Positions 13,385-24,513 are shown, numbered from the stretch's first letter. The stretch: 64,000 nt of DNA from Citrobacter farmeri (GCF_019048065.1 NZ_CP077291.1:2604001-2668000); one strand, 5' to 3'. A program made the numbers and translations. The notes: generated by a model not told the origin, from the letters alone.

Positions 13385-14728
13385 ATGGATCAGACACGCT
13401 CTCTGGAATCATTCCTCAACCATGTCCAAAAGCGCGACCCGAATCAAACCGAGTTCGCGCAAGCCGTTCGTGAAGTCATGACCACCCTGTGGCCGTTCAT
13501 TGAGCAAAACCCGCGTTATCGTGAGATGTCATTGCTGGAACGTTTGGTTGAGCCAGAGCGTGTGATTCAGTTCCGCGTCGTGTGGCTGGACGATCGTAAT
13601 CAGGTCCAGGTTAACCGTGCATGGCGCGTTCAGTTCAATTCGGCGATTGGCCCGTACAAAGGCGGGATGCGCTTCCACCCTTCCGTTAACCTGTCGATCC
13701 TGAAGTTCCTCGGCTTTGAACAAACCTTCAAAAACGCGCTGACCACCCTGCCGATGGGCGGTGGTAAAGGCGGGAGCGATTTCGACCCGAAAGGCAAAAG
13801 TGAAGGCGAAGTGATGCGTTTCTGCCAGGCGCTGATGACTGAACTGTATCGTCATCTGGGCCCGGATACTGACGTTCCTGCTGGTGATATCGGTGTGGGT
13901 GGTCGTGAAGTGGGCTTTATGGCCGGGATGATGCGTAAGCTTTCCAACAACAGCAGCTGTGTGTTTACCGGTAAAGGTCTCTCCTTCGGCGGCAGCCTTA
14001 TCCGCCCGGAAGCAACCGGTTACGGTCTGGTCTACTTCACCGAAGCGATGCTCAAACGGCATGGTCTGGGCTTTGAAGGGATGCGCGTGGCGGTTTCTGG
14101 CTCCGGCAACGTGGCGCAGTTTGCCATTGAAAAAGCGATGGAATTTGGCGCTCGCGTGGTGACCGCCTCCGACTCCAGCGGCACCGTCGTGGATGAAAGC
14201 GGCTTTACGAAAGAGAAGCTGGCACGTCTTTGCGAAATCAAAGCCAGCCGCGACGGTCGCGTGGCGGACTACGCCCGTGAGTTTGGTCTGACCTATCTGG
14301 AAGGCAAACAGCCGTGGTCAGTGCCGGTCGATATCGCCCTGCCGTGCGCCACGCAGAACGAACTTGATGTCGACGCCGCCCGTCAGCTTATTGCCAACGG
14401 CGTGAAGGCCGTAGCGGAAGGGGCAAACATGCCGACCACCATCGAAGCGACCGACCTGTTCCTTGAAGCCGGCGTGCTGTTTGCACCTGGCAAAGCGGCG
14501 AATGCCGGTGGCGTTGCCACTTCCGGTCTGGAAATGGCGCAGAACGCTGCGCGTCTGAGCTGGAAAGCGGAGAAAGTGGATGCCCGTCTGCACCACATCA
14601 TGCTTGATATTCACCATGCCTGCGTTGAGTACGGCGGCGAGAGCAAACAAACCAACTATGTTCGTGGGGCAAACATCTCAGCCTTCGTGAAGATTGCCGA
14701 CGCCATGTTTGGTCAGGGTGTGATTTAA
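13385..14728 (+). CDS. gdhA: NADP-specific glutamate dehydrogenase
   Basis: GdhA catalyses reductive amination of 2-oxoglutarate with NADPH and ammonium, the main ammonium-assimilation route when nitrogen is plentiful. The 447-residue length matches E. coli. Substrate-binding and catalytic features are visible: YKGGMRFHPSVN, the signature LPMGGGKGGSDFDPKGKS with the catalytic lysine, and the dinucleotide fold VAVSGSGNVAQFA. A rho-independent terminator lies just downstream. The 238-bp region upstream is AT-rich; no specific activator site was assigned. Confidence 0.97.
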   Translation: MDQTRSLESFLNHVQKRDPNQTEFAQAVREVMTTLWPFIEQNPRYREMSLLERLVEPERVIQFRVVWLDDRNQVQVNRAWRVQFNSAIGPYKGGMRFHPSVNLSILKFLGFEQTFKNALTTLPMGGGKGGSDFDPKGKSEGEVMRFCQALMTELYRHLGPDTDVPAGDIGVGGREVGFMAGMMRKLSNNSSCVFTGKGLSFGGSLIRPEATGYGLVYFTEAMLKRHGLGFEGMRVAVSGSGNVAQFAIEKAMEFGARVVTASDSSGTVVDESGFTKEKLARLCEIKASRDGRVADYAREFGLTYLEGKQPWSVPVDIALPCATQNELDVDAARQLIANGVKAVAEGANMPTTIEATDLFLEAGVLFAPGKAANAGGVATSGLEMAQNAARLSWKAEKVDARLHHIMLDIHHACVEYGGESKQTNYVRGANISAFVKIADAMFGQGVI

Positions 14729-14749
14729 TTCACCGCCGCACTAACTACC

Positions 14750-16693
14750 TTATAACACGCCCGCCTCTGCTGATGGCGGGCTTTTTTTCGCCGCGCGTTT
14801 GCGGGGCGCGCTCTTTTTCTTCTCCGCGTCGCCGGGCGCCACAATGCCGCGGAAGCGGCGTACCGGCGTACTCCGCGCCTGATCGATCAGTTGATACAGT
14901 GTCCCCACCAGCGGTTGCATAAAATCCTGATAACGGCACTGCTTTTCACTGATTTGCGTCAGTATCGATTCCCAGTGGGCGGTCATATCCGGGCGGGTCG
15001 CCATCTCCGGCAGCGAGTGAAACAGCGCTTTTCCGGCATCGGTAGAGTGAATATAACGCCCTTTTTTGACAAGAAAGCCGCGCTTAAACAGCAGTTCAAT
15101 GATCCCGGCACGGGTGGCTTCGGTGCCCAGCCCATCGGTTGCACGGAGGATCTTTTTCAGATCTTTATCCTGCACGAAGCGCGCGATCCCGGTCATCGCC
15201 GACAGCAGCGTGGCATCGGTAAAGTGTCGCGGCGGCTGGGTCTGGCGTTCAACAACCTCACCCTTTTCACACAGCAATTCATCGTCTTTTGCCACTACCG
15301 GCAGCGGCGTACCGTCGTTCTCTTCATCCCGCTCTTTACTGCCGAGCAGCGTCCGCCAGCCAGCTTCTGCGAGGAACCGGGCTTTGGCAACGAATTTGCC
15401 CTTCGCGATGTCCAGTTCAATCACACATTTACGGAATACCGCGTCCGGGCAGAACTGCATCAGATACTGACGGGCTACCAGGTTGTATACCTTCGCCTCA
15501 TTCTCCGTCAGACTGATGCTGTTACTGCGCGCGGTAGGGATAATCGCGTGGTGCGCATCGACCTTTTTGTCATCCCAGCAGCGATTGCGGGTATCGGGAT
15601 TCACCGCCGGTTGCGGCAGCAGATCCGGCGCATGCACGCCGATGGCGTTCATCACCGCATGACGTCCGGCAAAGTGCTCTTCCGGCAGATAGCGGCAATC
15701 AGAACGCGGATAGGTAATCAGTTTATGGGTTTCATACAGTTTCTGGCAGATGTCGAGCACGTTCTGCGCGCTCAGACCAAAGCGTTTTGCCGCTTCAATC
15801 TGCAAGGCAGAGAGCGAAAACGGTAACGGCGCGGATTCTGATTCCCGTTTATCGTTATAGCTGGTGACAATCGCCGGTTGTCCGTTGATACGGTTAACCA
15901 CATGCTCTGCCAACGGACGGTGCAGCAGACGCCCCTCTTCGTCCTGATAAGGTTCGCACGCTTCGCTCGGCTGCCAGATGGCGGTAAACCGTTCATCCGC
16001 TGGCGTCACGATATGCGCTTTCACTTCAAAGAAATCTTTGGCAACGAAGTTTTCGATCTCTTCGTCACGGCGTACCACCAGACCAAGCACTGGCGTCTGT
16101 ACGCGCCCGACGGAGAGCACCCCCTGATAACCGGCGTTACGTCCGAGGATAGTGTAGGCCCGGGTCATGTTGATGCCGTACAGCCAGTCCGCGCGGGCAC
16201 GGGCCAGCGCCGACACGCACAATGGCACAAATTCACTGTTTGAACGCAGACGTTCAATGGCGCGCTCTACGGCCTGCGGGTTGAGATCGTTAATCAAACA
16301 ACGCTGAACCTGATGGCGTTTTTCCGGCGCCAGTTGCAGGTAATCCAGCACCTCATCCACCAGCAGTTGCCCTTCGCGATCCGGGTCACCTGCGTGGATA
16401 ACCTCACTGGCCTCGTGCAGAAAGCGCTTGATCACGTTGAGCTGTTTGGTCACGGAAGGACGCGGCTGCAATTGCCACTTTTCCGGCACGATGGGCAGGT
16501 CGGCCAGATTCCAGCGCGCATAACGACTGTCATAGACATCGGGTTGCGCCTGTTCAAGCAGGTGACCAATACACCAGGTCACCACCTGACCGTTACCGCA
16601 TTCAATAAAGCCATCACCTTTGCGATGCGGTTTAGGCAGAACATCGGCAATGGCACGCGCCAGACTCGGCTTTTCGGCAATAAACAACCGCAT
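14750..16693 (-). CDS. topB: DNA topoisomerase III
   Basis: TopB is a type IA topoisomerase that decatenates replication and recombination intermediates. The 647-residue protein begins [20 protein letters not shown] (TOPRIM domain), has [20 protein letters not shown] with the acidic metal-binding residues, and [20 protein letters not shown] before the catalytic Tyr in [16 protein letters not shown]. The basic C-terminal tail ([15 protein letters not shown]) is typical. The start at 16693 lies 4 bp after the selD stop, so selD-topB form an operon, as in E. coli. Confidence 0.96.
   Translation of the reverse strand: MRLFIAEKPSLARAIADVLPKPHRKGDGFIECGNGQVVTWCIGHLLEQAQPDVYDSRYARWNLADLPIVPEKWQLQPRPSVTKQLNVIKRFLHEASEVIHAGDPDREGQLLVDEVLDYLQLAPEKRHQVQRCLINDLNPQAVERAIERLRSNSEFVPLCVSALARARADWLYGINMTRAYTILGRNAGYQGVLSVGRVQTPVLGLVVRRDEEIENFVAKDFFEVKAHIVTPADERFTAIWQPSEACEPYQDEEGRLLHRPLAEHVVNRINGQPAIVTSYNDKRESESAPLPFSLSALQIEAAKRFGLSAQNVLDICQKLYETHKLITYPRSDCRYLPEEHFAGRHAVMNAIGVHAPDLLPQPAVNPDTRNRCWDDKKVDAHHAIIPTARSNSISLTENEAKVYNLVARQYLMQFCPDAVFRKCVIELDIAKGKFVAKARFLAEAGWRTLLGSKERDEENDGTPLPVVAKDDELLCEKGEVVERQTQPPRHFTDATLLSAMTGIARFVQDKDLKKILRATDGLGTEATRAGIIELLFKRGFLVKKGRYIHSTDAGKALFHSLPEMATRPDMTAHWESILTQISEKQCRYQDFMQPLVGTLYQLIDQARSTPVRRFRGIVAPGDAEKKKSAPRKRAAKKSPPSAEAGVL
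14759..14788 (+). terminator. Rho-independent terminator after gdhA
   Basis: GCCCGCC and GGCGGGC form a 7-bp perfect stem with a 9-nt loop, followed by seven T residues. The hairpin lies inside the last codons of the convergent topB gene, whose stop is at 14750-14752, so the terminator and the TopB C-terminus share DNA. Confidence 0.88.
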
Positions 16694-16697
16694 TCTA

Positions 16698-17741
16698 TTA
16701 ACGGATCTCAACCATGGCGCGACCGCCACGGGCATCAACCAGTTCACCAATCGCCGTCAGTTCGATACCAAACTCAGCGGCTGTCGCTTTGACTTCTTCT
16801 TCGGCGTCTGGCGTCACCGCCAGCAGCAGGCCACCGGACGTTTGTGGATCGCACAGCAGAGAGCGTACCGCCTGGGGCATTTCACCCATCAGGTGTCCGT
16901 AACTGGCAAAGTTACGCTCTGTTCCACCCGGCACGGCGCCCAGACGAATGTACTCTTCCACACCCGGTAGTTTAGGGATGTCCTGATAGCGGATCTGCGC
17001 CTGCACGCCTGCGCCCTGGCACATCTCGCTGAGGTGGCCCAGCAGGCCAAATCCCGTCACATCGGTCATGGCTTTGACGCCGTCGATGTTGGCAAATGAC
17101 GCCCCGGCAATGTTCATCCGACACATTACTTCCGTCGCCAGCCCCTGATGCTCAGGTTTCAACAGCGATTTTTTCTCAGCGGTGGTTAATACGCCAATGC
17201 CCAACGGTTTGGTCAGGAACAGCTTACAGCCAGCCTGAGCGGTGCTGTTTTTCTTCACCCGTTCGGTGGGAACAATGCCGGTCACGGCCAGACCGAAGAT
17301 CGGTTCCGGCGCATCAATCGAGTGGCCACCCGCCAGCGCAATACCCGCCTGACGGCAGGCAAAGCGTCCGCCTTCGGTCACTTCGCGGGCGATTTCTGGT
17401 GACAGCTTGTTGATTGGCCAGCCCAGGATCGCGATCGCCATAATCGGTTTGCCGCCCATCGCGAAAATATCGCTAATGGCGTTGGTCGCCGCAATGCGGC
17501 CAAAATCAAACGGATCATCGACAATCGGCATAAAGAAGTCGGTGGTACTGATGACGCTGGTGCCGTTGCCCAGATCGTATACCGCCGCATCGTCGCGGGT
17601 TTCATTTCCCACAAGCAGGTTCGGGTCGACAAACTTCGCCTGCTCGCTGTGCAGGATAGTTTCCAGCACTTTCGGGGAAATTTTACAACCGCAACCCGCT
17701 CCGTGGCTGTACTGCGTTAAACGAATAGCTTGCTCGCTCAT
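16698..17741 (-). CDS. selD: Selenophosphate synthetase (selenide, water dikinase)
   Basis: SelD makes selenophosphate from selenide and ATP for selenocysteine and selenouridine synthesis. The 347-residue protein carries [10 protein letters not shown] with the catalytic Cys17 and the glycine-rich ATP-binding region. The second of two nearby ATGs (17741) is used because AGGAG then has a 6-nt spacing. It shows that this genome retains selenium metabolism, relevant to the Cys-type formate dehydrogenase at 50 kb. Confidence 0.96.
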   Translation of the reverse strand: MSEQAIRLTQYSHGAGCGCKISPKVLETILHSEQAKFVDPNLLVGNETRDDAAVYDLGNGTSVISTTDFFMPIVDDPFDFGRIAATNAISDIFAMGGKPIMAIAILGWPINKLSPEIAREVTEGGRFACRQAGIALAGGHSIDAPEPIFGLAVTGIVPTERVKKNSTAQAGCKLFLTKPLGIGVLTTAEKKSLLKPEHQGLATEVMCRMNIAGASFANIDGVKAMTDVTGFGLLGHLSEMCQGAGVQAQIRYQDIPKLPGVEEYIRLGAVPGGTERNFASYGHLMGEMPQAVRSLLCDPQTSGGLLLAVTPDAEEEVKATAAEFGIELTAIGELVDARGGRAMVEIR

Positions 17742-17857
17742 GGACATCTCCTGTCATTGCAATCGGGCTATGGTAGCGCTCATTCCATGATGTGATAAGA
17801 GAGAGTGTCCGAATTCCGGCGTCTTTGCTCAGAATCCAGACAGTTTTGCAGAATTAA

Positions 17858-18409
17858 CTAAAATTTCGTCACAAACGGCGCGGTATCCGGCACGCTAATG
17901 GTGGTGGACGCTTTCAGTTGCGGCGTACCGAGGTAGAGGAAGCCGACGATCTTATCCTGCGTACGGCAGTTAAACGCGTCGCGCACTACCGGACTGTCGG
18001 TTAACGCACCGCTACGCCAGATACCACCGAAGCCCTGTGCGATGGCCGCCATTTGCATCGCCATCACCGCACAGCCAGCGGACATTTCCTGTTCCCAGAC
18101 CGGGACCTTATGATTTTCGTCGCATTTCGCGACCACCGTGATGATAAGCGGCGCGCGAAACGGCGCGGTACGCGCTTTTTCGATCCCTTTTTCATCGCTC
18201 CCGGCGGCAATCGCCCCTTTTTCCAGCACCGCGCTGAAACGGTCGCGCCCGTCGCCTTCAATAACGAAGAAATGCCACGGTTGCAGAGTCTTATGGTCCG
18301 GCGCGCGCATGCCCGCACGGAGAATATTTTGCAGTTGCTCACCGGCAGGTGCAGGCTCGGCCAGGCGAGAGGCGCTGCGGCGGTTAACAAGTAATTCAAG
18401 TGCATCCAT
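17858..18409 (-). CDS. ydjA: Nitroreductase-family protein YdjA
   Basis: YdjA is a small FMN-dependent nitroreductase-family oxidoreductase. The 183 residues equal the E. coli length; the N-terminal [16 protein letters not shown] supplies the FMN phosphate-contacting arginines, and [20 protein letters not shown] and [10 protein letters not shown] follow as family motifs. It is the minimal member of the family, lacking one helix of larger nitroreductases. The natural substrate is unknown. It is divergent from sppA and upstream of selD. Confidence 0.92.
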   Translation of the reverse strand: MDALELLVNRRSASRLAEPAPAGEQLQNILRAGMRAPDHKTLQPWHFFVIEGDGRDRFSAVLEKGAIAAGSDEKGIEKARTAPFRAPLIITVVAKCDENHKVPVWEQEMSAGCAVMAMQMAAIAQGFGGIWRSGALTDSPVVRDAFNCRTQDKIVGFLYLGTPQLKASTTISVPDTAPFVTKF

Positions 18410-18574
18410 TTGGTTAACTCCTGTCAGGGTGAATATTCACAAAATTAACACGAGAGCAGATTTTGTTACAGCGCCGACAGTGATTCCTGCTGACAAGAGA
18501 CGGCAGGGTCATTAGGATAGCCACATCTCATACACCTGACCCAGGTGTAGTATTTGTAACGGTAGGGAGAATAC

Positions 18575-20431
18575 ATGCGAACCCTGTGGCGATTCATTGC
18601 CGGTTTTTTTAAATGGACGTGGCGACTGCTTAATTTTGTCCGCGAGATGGTGCTTAACCTGTTCTTTATCTTCCTGGTCCTTGTCGGCGTGGGAGTCTGG
18701 ATGCAGGTCAGCAACAATAATACCAGCGATAAAGTCGGTCGCGGTGCCCTGATGTTAGATATTTCCGGGGTGATCGTCGATAAACCGTCCAGTACCAGTC
18801 GTCTTGGCGTGCTCAGCCGTCAACTGCTGGGCGCCAGCTCCGATCGCCTGCAGGAAAACTCTCTGTTCGATATCGTCAATACCATTCGTCAGGCCAAAGA
18901 CGATCGCAATATCACCGGTATTGTGATGGATCTGAAAAACTTCGCCGGTGCCGACCAGCCGTCAATGCAGTATATCGGCAAAGCGCTACGAGAATTCCGC
19001 GATAGCGGAAAGCCGGTCTATGCCGTTGGCGATAACTTCAGTCAGGGTCAGTATTACCTCGCCAGTTTCGCCAATAAAATCTGGCTGTCGCCGCAGGGCT
19101 CCGTAGATATTCACGGTTTTGCCACCAACGGACTCTATTACAAATCCCTGCTGGATAAGCTGAAAGTTTCCACCCACGTGTTCCGCGTTGGAACCTATAA
19201 ATCTGCCGTCGAGCCGTTTATTCGTGACGACATGTCCCCGGCAGCGCGAGAAGCGGACAGCCGCTGGATTGGCGAACTGTGGCAGAACTACCTGAATACC
19301 ATTGCCGCCAATCGTCAAATTCCGGCTGAGCAGGTCTTCCCTGGCGCGCAGGGCGTTCTGGATGCGCTGACGAAAGCCGATGGTGATACCGCGAAGTACG
19401 CGCTCGACAGCAAACTGGTCGACGCCCTGCTTTCCAGCGCCGAAGTGGAAAAAGCGCTGACTAAACAGTTTGGCTGGAGCAAAGCCGAGAATAACTATCG
19501 CGCCATCAGCTACTACGACTATACGCTCAATCCGCCTGCGGATACGGGCAGTTCCATCGGCGTCGTCTTTGCCAACGGTGCCATCATGGATGGTGAAGAA
19601 ACGCCGGGGAACGTCGGCGGGGACACCACCGCCTCGCAAATTCGCGACGCGCGTCTGGATCCGAAAGTGAAAGCCATTGTCCTGCGCGTAAACAGCCCTG
19701 GCGGCAGCGTGACGGCCTCGGAAGTGATTCGTTCAGAACTGGCCGCCGCGCGCGCGGCCGGTAAGCCAGTCGTGGTGTCGATGGGCGGAATGGCAGCCTC
19801 TGGCGGTTACTGGATCTCCACGCCAGCCAGCTATATTGTGGCCAACCCAAGCACCCTGACCGGTTCGATTGGTATCTTCGGGGTGATCAACACCGTCGAA
19901 AACAGCCTCGATTCGATTGGCGTGCACACCGACGGCGTCGCCACTTCACCGCTGGCCGATATTTCGCTGACCAAAGCCCTGCCGCCGGAAGCGCAGCAGA
20001 TGATGCAACTGAGCATTGAGAATGGCTATAAGCGCTTTATCACCCTGGTGGCGCAGGCGCGTAAATCCACGCCTGAGCAGATTGATAAAATCGCTCAGGG
20101 CCACGTCTGGACCGGTCAGGACGCCAAAGCGAACGGTCTGGTCGACAGCCTGGGTGATTTCGACGATGCGGTCGCTAAAGCGGCTGAACTGGCAAAACTT
20201 AAGGCGTGGCATATCGACTATTATCAGGATGAGCCGACCTTCTTTGATATGGTTATGGACGGCATGTCAGGCTCCGTCCGCGCCATGCTGCCGCAGGCGA
20301 TTCAGGCCATGCTCCCTGCGCCGCTGGCCTCAGCGGCCAGTACGGTCAAAGCGGAAGGCGATAAGCTCGCTGCGTTCAACGATCCGCAAAACCGTTATGC
20401 GTTCTGTCTGACCTGCGCTAACGTGCGTTAA
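18575..20431 (+). CDS. sppA: Protease IV (signal peptide peptidase)
   Basis: SppA is an inner-membrane serine protease that degrades cleaved signal peptides. The 618 residues equal the E. coli enzyme. One transmembrane helix near residues 25-45 anchors it; two tandem S49 domains follow. The N-terminal half carries the lysine of the Ser-Lys dyad ([13 protein letters not shown]) and the C-terminal half the nucleophilic serine ([17 protein letters not shown]). A hairpin separates it from ansA. Confidence 0.96.
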   Translation: MRTLWRFIAGFFKWTWRLLNFVREMVLNLFFIFLVLVGVGVWMQVSNNNTSDKVGRGALMLDISGVIVDKPSSTSRLGVLSRQLLGASSDRLQENSLFDIVNTIRQAKDDRNITGIVMDLKNFAGADQPSMQYIGKALREFRDSGKPVYAVGDNFSQGQYYLASFANKIWLSPQGSVDIHGFATNGLYYKSLLDKLKVSTHVFRVGTYKSAVEPFIRDDMSPAAREADSRWIGELWQNYLNTIAANRQIPAEQVFPGAQGVLDALTKADGDTAKYALDSKLVDALLSSAEVEKALTKQFGWSKAENNYRAISYYDYTLNPPADTGSSIGVVFANGAIMDGEETPGNVGGDTTASQIRDARLDPKVKAIVLRVNSPGGSVTASEVIRSELAAARAAGKPVVVSMGGMAASGGYWISTPASYIVANPSTLTGSIGIFGVINTVENSLDSIGVHTDGVATSPLADISLTKALPPEAQQMMQLSIENGYKRFITLVAQARKSTPEQIDKIAQGHVWTGQDAKANGLVDSLGDFDDAVAKAAELAKLKAWHIDYYQDEPTFFDMVMDGMSGSVRAMLPQAIQAMLPAPLASAASTVKAEGDKLAAFNDPQNRYAFCLTCANVR

Positions 20432-20438
20432 TCCTCAA

Positions 20439-20460
20439 TCCCTCTTCCTGTGAAGAGGGA
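20439..20460 (+). terminator. Hairpin between sppA and ansA
   Basis: TCCCTCTTC and GAAGAGGGA form a perfect 9-bp stem with a 4-nt loop, followed by the short T-rich run TTTATCC. It could terminate sppA or attenuate read-through into ansA; the weak T-run makes full termination uncertain. Confidence 0.6.
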
Positions 20461-20488
20461 TTTATCCTTGAGCGACAAGATAATAGCC

Positions 20489-21505
20489 ATGCAGAAGAAA
20501 TCGATTTACGTTGCCTATACCGGCGGGACTATTGGTATGCAGCGCTCCGAACAGGGTTACATCCCGGTCTCCGGACACCTTCAGCGTCAGCTGGCGCTGA
20601 TGCCCGAATTTCACCGCCCGGAAATGCCTGACTTCACCATTCATGAATATGCCCCGCTAATGGATTCGTCAGATATGACGCCGGAAGACTGGCAGCATAT
20701 CGCCGACGACATCAAAACCCATTACGATCGGTACGACGGTTTTGTGATCCTTCACGGCACCGACACCATGGCGTTTACCGCCTCAGCACTCTCATTCATG
20801 TTAGAGAATCTGGGCAAGCCGGTCATTGTGACAGGGTCACAAATCCCGTTGGCGGAGCTGCGTTCTGATGGACAAATCAATCTACTCAACGCGCTGTACG
20901 TAGCGGCAAACTATCCGATCAATGAAGTCACCCTGTTCTTCAACAATCGCCTTTTTCGCGGTAACCGCACGACAAAGGCGCATGCTGATGGCTTCGATGC
21001 TTTCGCCTCCCCTAACCTCCAGCCGCTGCTGGAAGCGGGTATCCACATCCGTCGCCTGAGTACGCCGCCGGCCCCGCGAAGCGAAGGCGAACTGATTGTC
21101 CACCCGATCACGCCGCAGCCGATTGGTGTTGTCACCATTTATCCAGGGATCTCCGCCGATGTGGTGCGTAACTTCTTGCGCCAGCCGGTAAAAGCGCTGA
21201 TTCTGCGCTCCTACGGTGTCGGTAACGCGCCGCAGAATAAAGCGTTCCTGAAAGAGCTTAGCGAAGCCAGCGATCGCGGTATCGTGGTAGTGAACCTCAC
21301 GCAGTGCATATCGGGGAAAGTAAACATGGGCGGCTACGCCACCGGCAACGCACTGGCACATGCGGGCGTGATTGGCGGTGCGGATATGACCGTTGAAGCA
21401 ACCCTGACCAAACTGCATTATCTGCTCAGCAAAGGGCTTGATACCGATGCCATTCGCAAGGCGATGACACAGAACCTGCGTGGTGAACTCACGCCGGACG
21501 ACTAA
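20489..21505 (+). CDS. ansA: L-asparaginase I (cytoplasmic)
   Basis: AnsA hydrolyses L-asparagine to aspartate and ammonia in the cytoplasm. The 338-residue product equals the E. coli enzyme. Both active-site threonine motifs are present: YVAYTGGTIGMQRSEQGY at the N-terminus and FVILHGTDTMAFTASALSFM near residues 85-105. No signal peptide is present, unlike the periplasmic AnsB. I chose ATG 20489 by homology over an ATG 13 codons upstream. pncA follows after 10 bp, so the two form an operon. Confidence 0.96.
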   Translation: MQKKSIYVAYTGGTIGMQRSEQGYIPVSGHLQRQLALMPEFHRPEMPDFTIHEYAPLMDSSDMTPEDWQHIADDIKTHYDRYDGFVILHGTDTMAFTASALSFMLENLGKPVIVTGSQIPLAELRSDGQINLLNALYVAANYPINEVTLFFNNRLFRGNRTTKAHADGFDAFASPNLQPLLEAGIHIRRLSTPPAPRSEGELIVHPITPQPIGVVTIYPGISADVVRNFLRQPVKALILRSYGVGNAPQNKAFLKELSEASDRGIVVVNLTQCISGKVNMGGYATGNALAHAGVIGGADMTVEATLTKLHYLLSKGLDTDAIRKAMTQNLRGELTPDD

Positions 21506-21515
21506 GGAGAAACGA

Positions 21516-22157
21516 ATGGCACAGCGTGCGCTGTTACTGGTCGATTTACAAAACGATTTCTGCGCCGGCGGCGCGCTGGCGGTTCCGGAGGGCGACAGCA
21601 CTGTTGATATCGCTAACCGCCTGATCGCATGGTGTCAGACGCGCGGCGATGCGGTGATCGCAAGCCAGGACTGGCATCCTGCGAACCACGGTAGTTTCGC
21701 CAGTCAACATCAGGCCCAGCCATACAGCCAAGGGCAACTGGACGGTATGGCGCAAACCTTCTGGCCCGATCACTGTGTGCAGAATACCGAGGGCGCGGCG
21801 TTTCATCCCCTGCTGAACCGCAAGGCGATAGCGGCCGTTTTCCATAAGGGCGAGAACCCGTTGGTCGACAGCTACAGCGCTTTTTTTGATAATGGCCGTC
21901 GACAGAAAACCGGACTGGACGCATGGCTTCGCCAGCATGAAGTGGATGAACTGATCGTCATGGGGCTGGCGACTGACTATTGCGTCAAGTTTACGGTTAT
22001 GGATGCGCTGCAACTGGGCTATACGGTGAACGTGATTACCGACGGCTGTCGCGGCGTGAACATTCAGCCGCAGGACAGTGCCCATGCCTTTATGGAAATG
22101 GCCGCCGCAGGTGCCACGCTCTATACCCTCGCCGACTGGGAAGAGACGCAGAGTTAA
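21516..22157 (+). CDS. pncA: Nicotinamidase
   Basis: PncA deamidates nicotinamide to nicotinate in the NAD salvage cycle and activates pyrazinamide. The 213-residue protein has the catalytic triad of the isochorismatase-fold amidases: Asp10 in LLLVDLQNDF, the central lysine in AVFHKGENP, and the cysteine in MGLATDYCVKFTVMDAL. Metal ligands are in SQDWHPANHGSF. AAGGAGAA precedes the ATG. The gene follows ansA directly and is convergent with ydjE. Confidence 0.96.
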   Translation: MAQRALLLVDLQNDFCAGGALAVPEGDSTVDIANRLIAWCQTRGDAVIASQDWHPANHGSFASQHQAQPYSQGQLDGMAQTFWPDHCVQNTEGAAFHPLLNRKAIAAVFHKGENPLVDSYSAFFDNGRRQKTGLDAWLRQHEVDELIVMGLATDYCVKFTVMDALQLGYTVNVITDGCRGVNIQPQDSAHAFMEMAAAGATLYTLADWEETQS

Positions 22158-22163
22158 CCTGCA

Positions 22164-22192
22164 GGAGGATGGCGATCCCCTCGCCATTCTCC
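22164..22192. terminator. Hairpin between convergent pncA and ydjE
   Basis: GGAG-G-ATGGCGA pairs with TCGCCAT-T-CTCC, giving an 11-bp stem with one symmetrical mismatch around a 5-nt loop. It lies between convergent stops and could act for both strands. There is no strong T-run on either side, so it may rather protect 3' ends. Confidence 0.5.
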
Positions 22193-22196
22193 CACG

Positions 22197-23555
22197 TTAG
22201 TTCAGAGTAGAAATCTCCTCGAGCGATACCATTCGCGTTTCAATACCGAAGAAAAACAGGATTAACGCGCAAACTACCAGCATAGCGCCCAGCACAATGA
22301 ATACGGTGACCGAGCCGTATTGTGTCAGTAATACTGCCACGCCATACGGTGTAAATACCGCCACAATACGCCCTACAGCATTCACAAATCCTGACCCGCG
22401 CAGGCGTAAATGTGTCGGCCACAGCTCCGGAACATAGACCGCCGAGGCAAAACAGACGTACATATACAGGAAAAAAATCATCACCAGACCATAGCTCAGA
22501 ATGGCCCATTCAGCCGTCTGAATTGAATAGACATATCCTAATAGCGCAATAATGACCAGTAGCAATGAGCCAAATAACCGTCGCGGATAACGGTCAATAA
22601 TCAAAGCGGCGATAAAGATACCGACGGGTGCGCCAATCATAATAATGGCGGTCATAAAAATAGATTTGGTGACATCAATACCTGAGTTAACAAAAATCGT
22701 TGGGATCCACACGGTAATGGTATAGAGCGAAATATTCATCGCGATAAGTACGGTAATAGCCACCAGCGTGCGGCGCAACATCTGTCCTTTAAACAGCAGC
22801 CAGAATGATCCATGCTCCTCACTGATTGAGTGAGATTCCGGTTTATCCGCAGGCGGAGGCAAGGTGATGCTCTTCTCTTTTTCAATTTGTATCTCAACGT
22901 CACGCAGATGTTTTTCCGCAACACATTGTCGACCTTTACCCGCCAGCCAGCGGGGCGATTCAATGAAGTATTTTCCGGAAAGGTACCAGGCCAGCAGCAT
23001 GCCAACCCCACCCAGGAGAAACATCACTCGCCAGCTCAACAGGGCAATAACGGCAACGCCGATGGCCGCAGACAACATCGGTGCCCAGTTACCGACAAAA
23101 GAGAGCCTTGCAGACCATTTTCCCCTGACCGTCGCCGGAATGAACTCCGTAAATGACGCATAGCCCACCATGATAAGCGCTCCCATTCCTGTCCCCATAA
23201 GACAGCGAAAGAAGATAAGCCAGTACATGTTGGGAACAAAAGAAGCCGCAGTTGCGGAAATGCCCACGATCAGCAGATTCATACGAAACGCTTTTCGACG
23301 TCCGAGATAATCGCCAATGAAGCCGCCGGTCAGAGAGCCGATGAAATAACCGAACATCAATGCCGAGGTAAACGCAGCATTGAGGAAATTATTGGACCAT
23401 CCATTACTCACCAGTTTTGCCAACACCACGTTGCCGGAATAGCTAAGAAACCCCGTCAATAATAAGCTAAAACTGATAATGCCAAAGATGCGAAAATGAA
23501 ACCGGGCTAAAGGCAAACGGTCCAGTCTTGCACCGATATGATCATATTGTTCCAT
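22197..23555 (-). CDS. ydjE: MFS transporter YdjE
   Basis: The 452-residue major-facilitator protein has 12 predicted helices and the loop 2-3 signature GGFIGDYLGRRKAFR, with a second RYPRRLFGSLLL loop in the C-terminal half. The closest relatives are sugar-acid or polyol/H+ symporters of the aromatic-acid/sugar-porter groups. It belongs to the ydjEFGHIJKL catabolic cluster on the same strand; the substrate is not known. Confidence 0.9.
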   Translation of the reverse strand: MEQYDHIGARLDRLPLARFHFRIFGIISFSLLLTGFLSYSGNVVLAKLVSNGWSNNFLNAAFTSALMFGYFIGSLTGGFIGDYLGRRKAFRMNLLIVGISATAASFVPNMYWLIFFRCLMGTGMGALIMVGYASFTEFIPATVRGKWSARLSFVGNWAPMLSAAIGVAVIALLSWRVMFLLGGVGMLLAWYLSGKYFIESPRWLAGKGRQCVAEKHLRDVEIQIEKEKSITLPPPADKPESHSISEEHGSFWLLFKGQMLRRTLVAITVLIAMNISLYTITVWIPTIFVNSGIDVTKSIFMTAIIMIGAPVGIFIAALIIDRYPRRLFGSLLLVIIALLGYVYSIQTAEWAILSYGLVMIFFLYMYVCFASAVYVPELWPTHLRLRGSGFVNAVGRIVAVFTPYGVAVLLTQYGSVTVFIVLGAMLVVCALILFFFGIETRMVSLEEISTLN

Positions 23556-23754
23556 CTGGGTACCTCAAATACTCATCATTTCCCGCTAACCCGAAATTTG
23601 CAGTACATACTCTGTATTATGCACACGGAATAAACGAGTATATTAAATTGTGACTCAGCGGCAAGCTGGACGTTGCCGCGTCATTCATCATCACTTTGTA
23701 TTTAACATCCACCAGGTGTGAACTAAAATAATATCGGCTGCATAAACCTAAAAC

Positions 23755-24513
23755 TTAAAAAACCAGCTGGATGTTATTTTTTTTGCAAAATGCAATCCAT
23801 TCTTCACCGGGTGCTTTATTCGTTATGATATAATTGATATTGTTTAAATCTACTAGCTGGACAAAAGCTTTGCGATCGAATTTCGAGTGATCCACCAGCA
23901 GCGCCACTTCCGTCGCTTGCCGAATCATGGTTTTCTTGATCTCGGCTTCAGCCTCGTTAGAATCAAGGGCGCCACTTTCCCTGTCGAGTCCTTTACAGCT
24001 CATCACCATAATGTCCACGTGGTAACGACTGATAATCTCTTTGGTGATCCGTCCCTGTAAGGAAAGCGTATTTTTATTTAACTCACCACCGGTCGAGACC
24101 ACATTAATTTCCGATTGTGCCAGTTCATGAAACGCTTCTGCTGAATTCGTTAATAACGTGAGATCGTTTCTTTCTTTTAATAATTTCAACAATTCCATGG
24201 CCGTACTACTGGAGTCCGCCGCCATTGTTGTCTTATTTTTAATAAACGGTAGTGCGTTACGCGCAATAATCTGCTTCTCCTCATAGAACGATTTTGCCCG
24301 CTTGTAAAAATGGATGTTGTCAGATAACGCCGTTGTATTTAATACTGCGCCACCATAGGTGCGCGTTAAAAAACCTTCATCTTCAAGTTTCTCCAGATCG
24401 CGGCGAATGGTTTCTTCAGTCACCTGAAATATCGCGCTTAAATTAGAAACCACCACTTTCTTGTCATTGGCAACCATTTGCTTAATTGCCTGAATTCTGT
24501 CTTTTGCCGCCAC
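23755..24513 (-). CDS. ydjF: DeoR-family transcriptional regulator YdjF
   Basis: YdjF is the likely local regulator of the ydj cluster. The 252-residue protein has a DeoR-type N-terminal helix-turn-helix (VSNLSAIFQVTEETIRRDLE, then DEGFLTRTYGGAV) and a C-terminal sugar-phosphate sensor of the ribose-isomerase fold. The start is GTG at 24513, preceded by AGAGGTG, and gives exactly the E. coli length. The inducer is probably a phosphorylated sugar intermediate of the pathway, by family analogy. Confidence 0.9.
   Translation of the reverse strand: MAAKDRIQAIKQMVANDKKVVVSNLSAIFQVTEETIRRDLEKLEDEGFLTRTYGGAVLNTTALSDNIHFYKRAKSFYEEKQIIARNALPFIKNKTTMAADSSSTAMELLKLLKERNDLTLLTNSAEAFHELAQSEINVVSTGGELNKNTLSLQGRITKEIISRYHVDIMVMSCKGLDRESGALDSNEAEAEIKKTMIRQATEVALLVDHSKFDRKAFVQLVDLNNINYIITNKAPGEEWIAFCKKNNIQLVF

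Noticed and set aside
14891-15826. 311-codon plus-strand frame in topB
   Set aside because: Antisense to a well-conserved gene, with no motif; a composition artefact.
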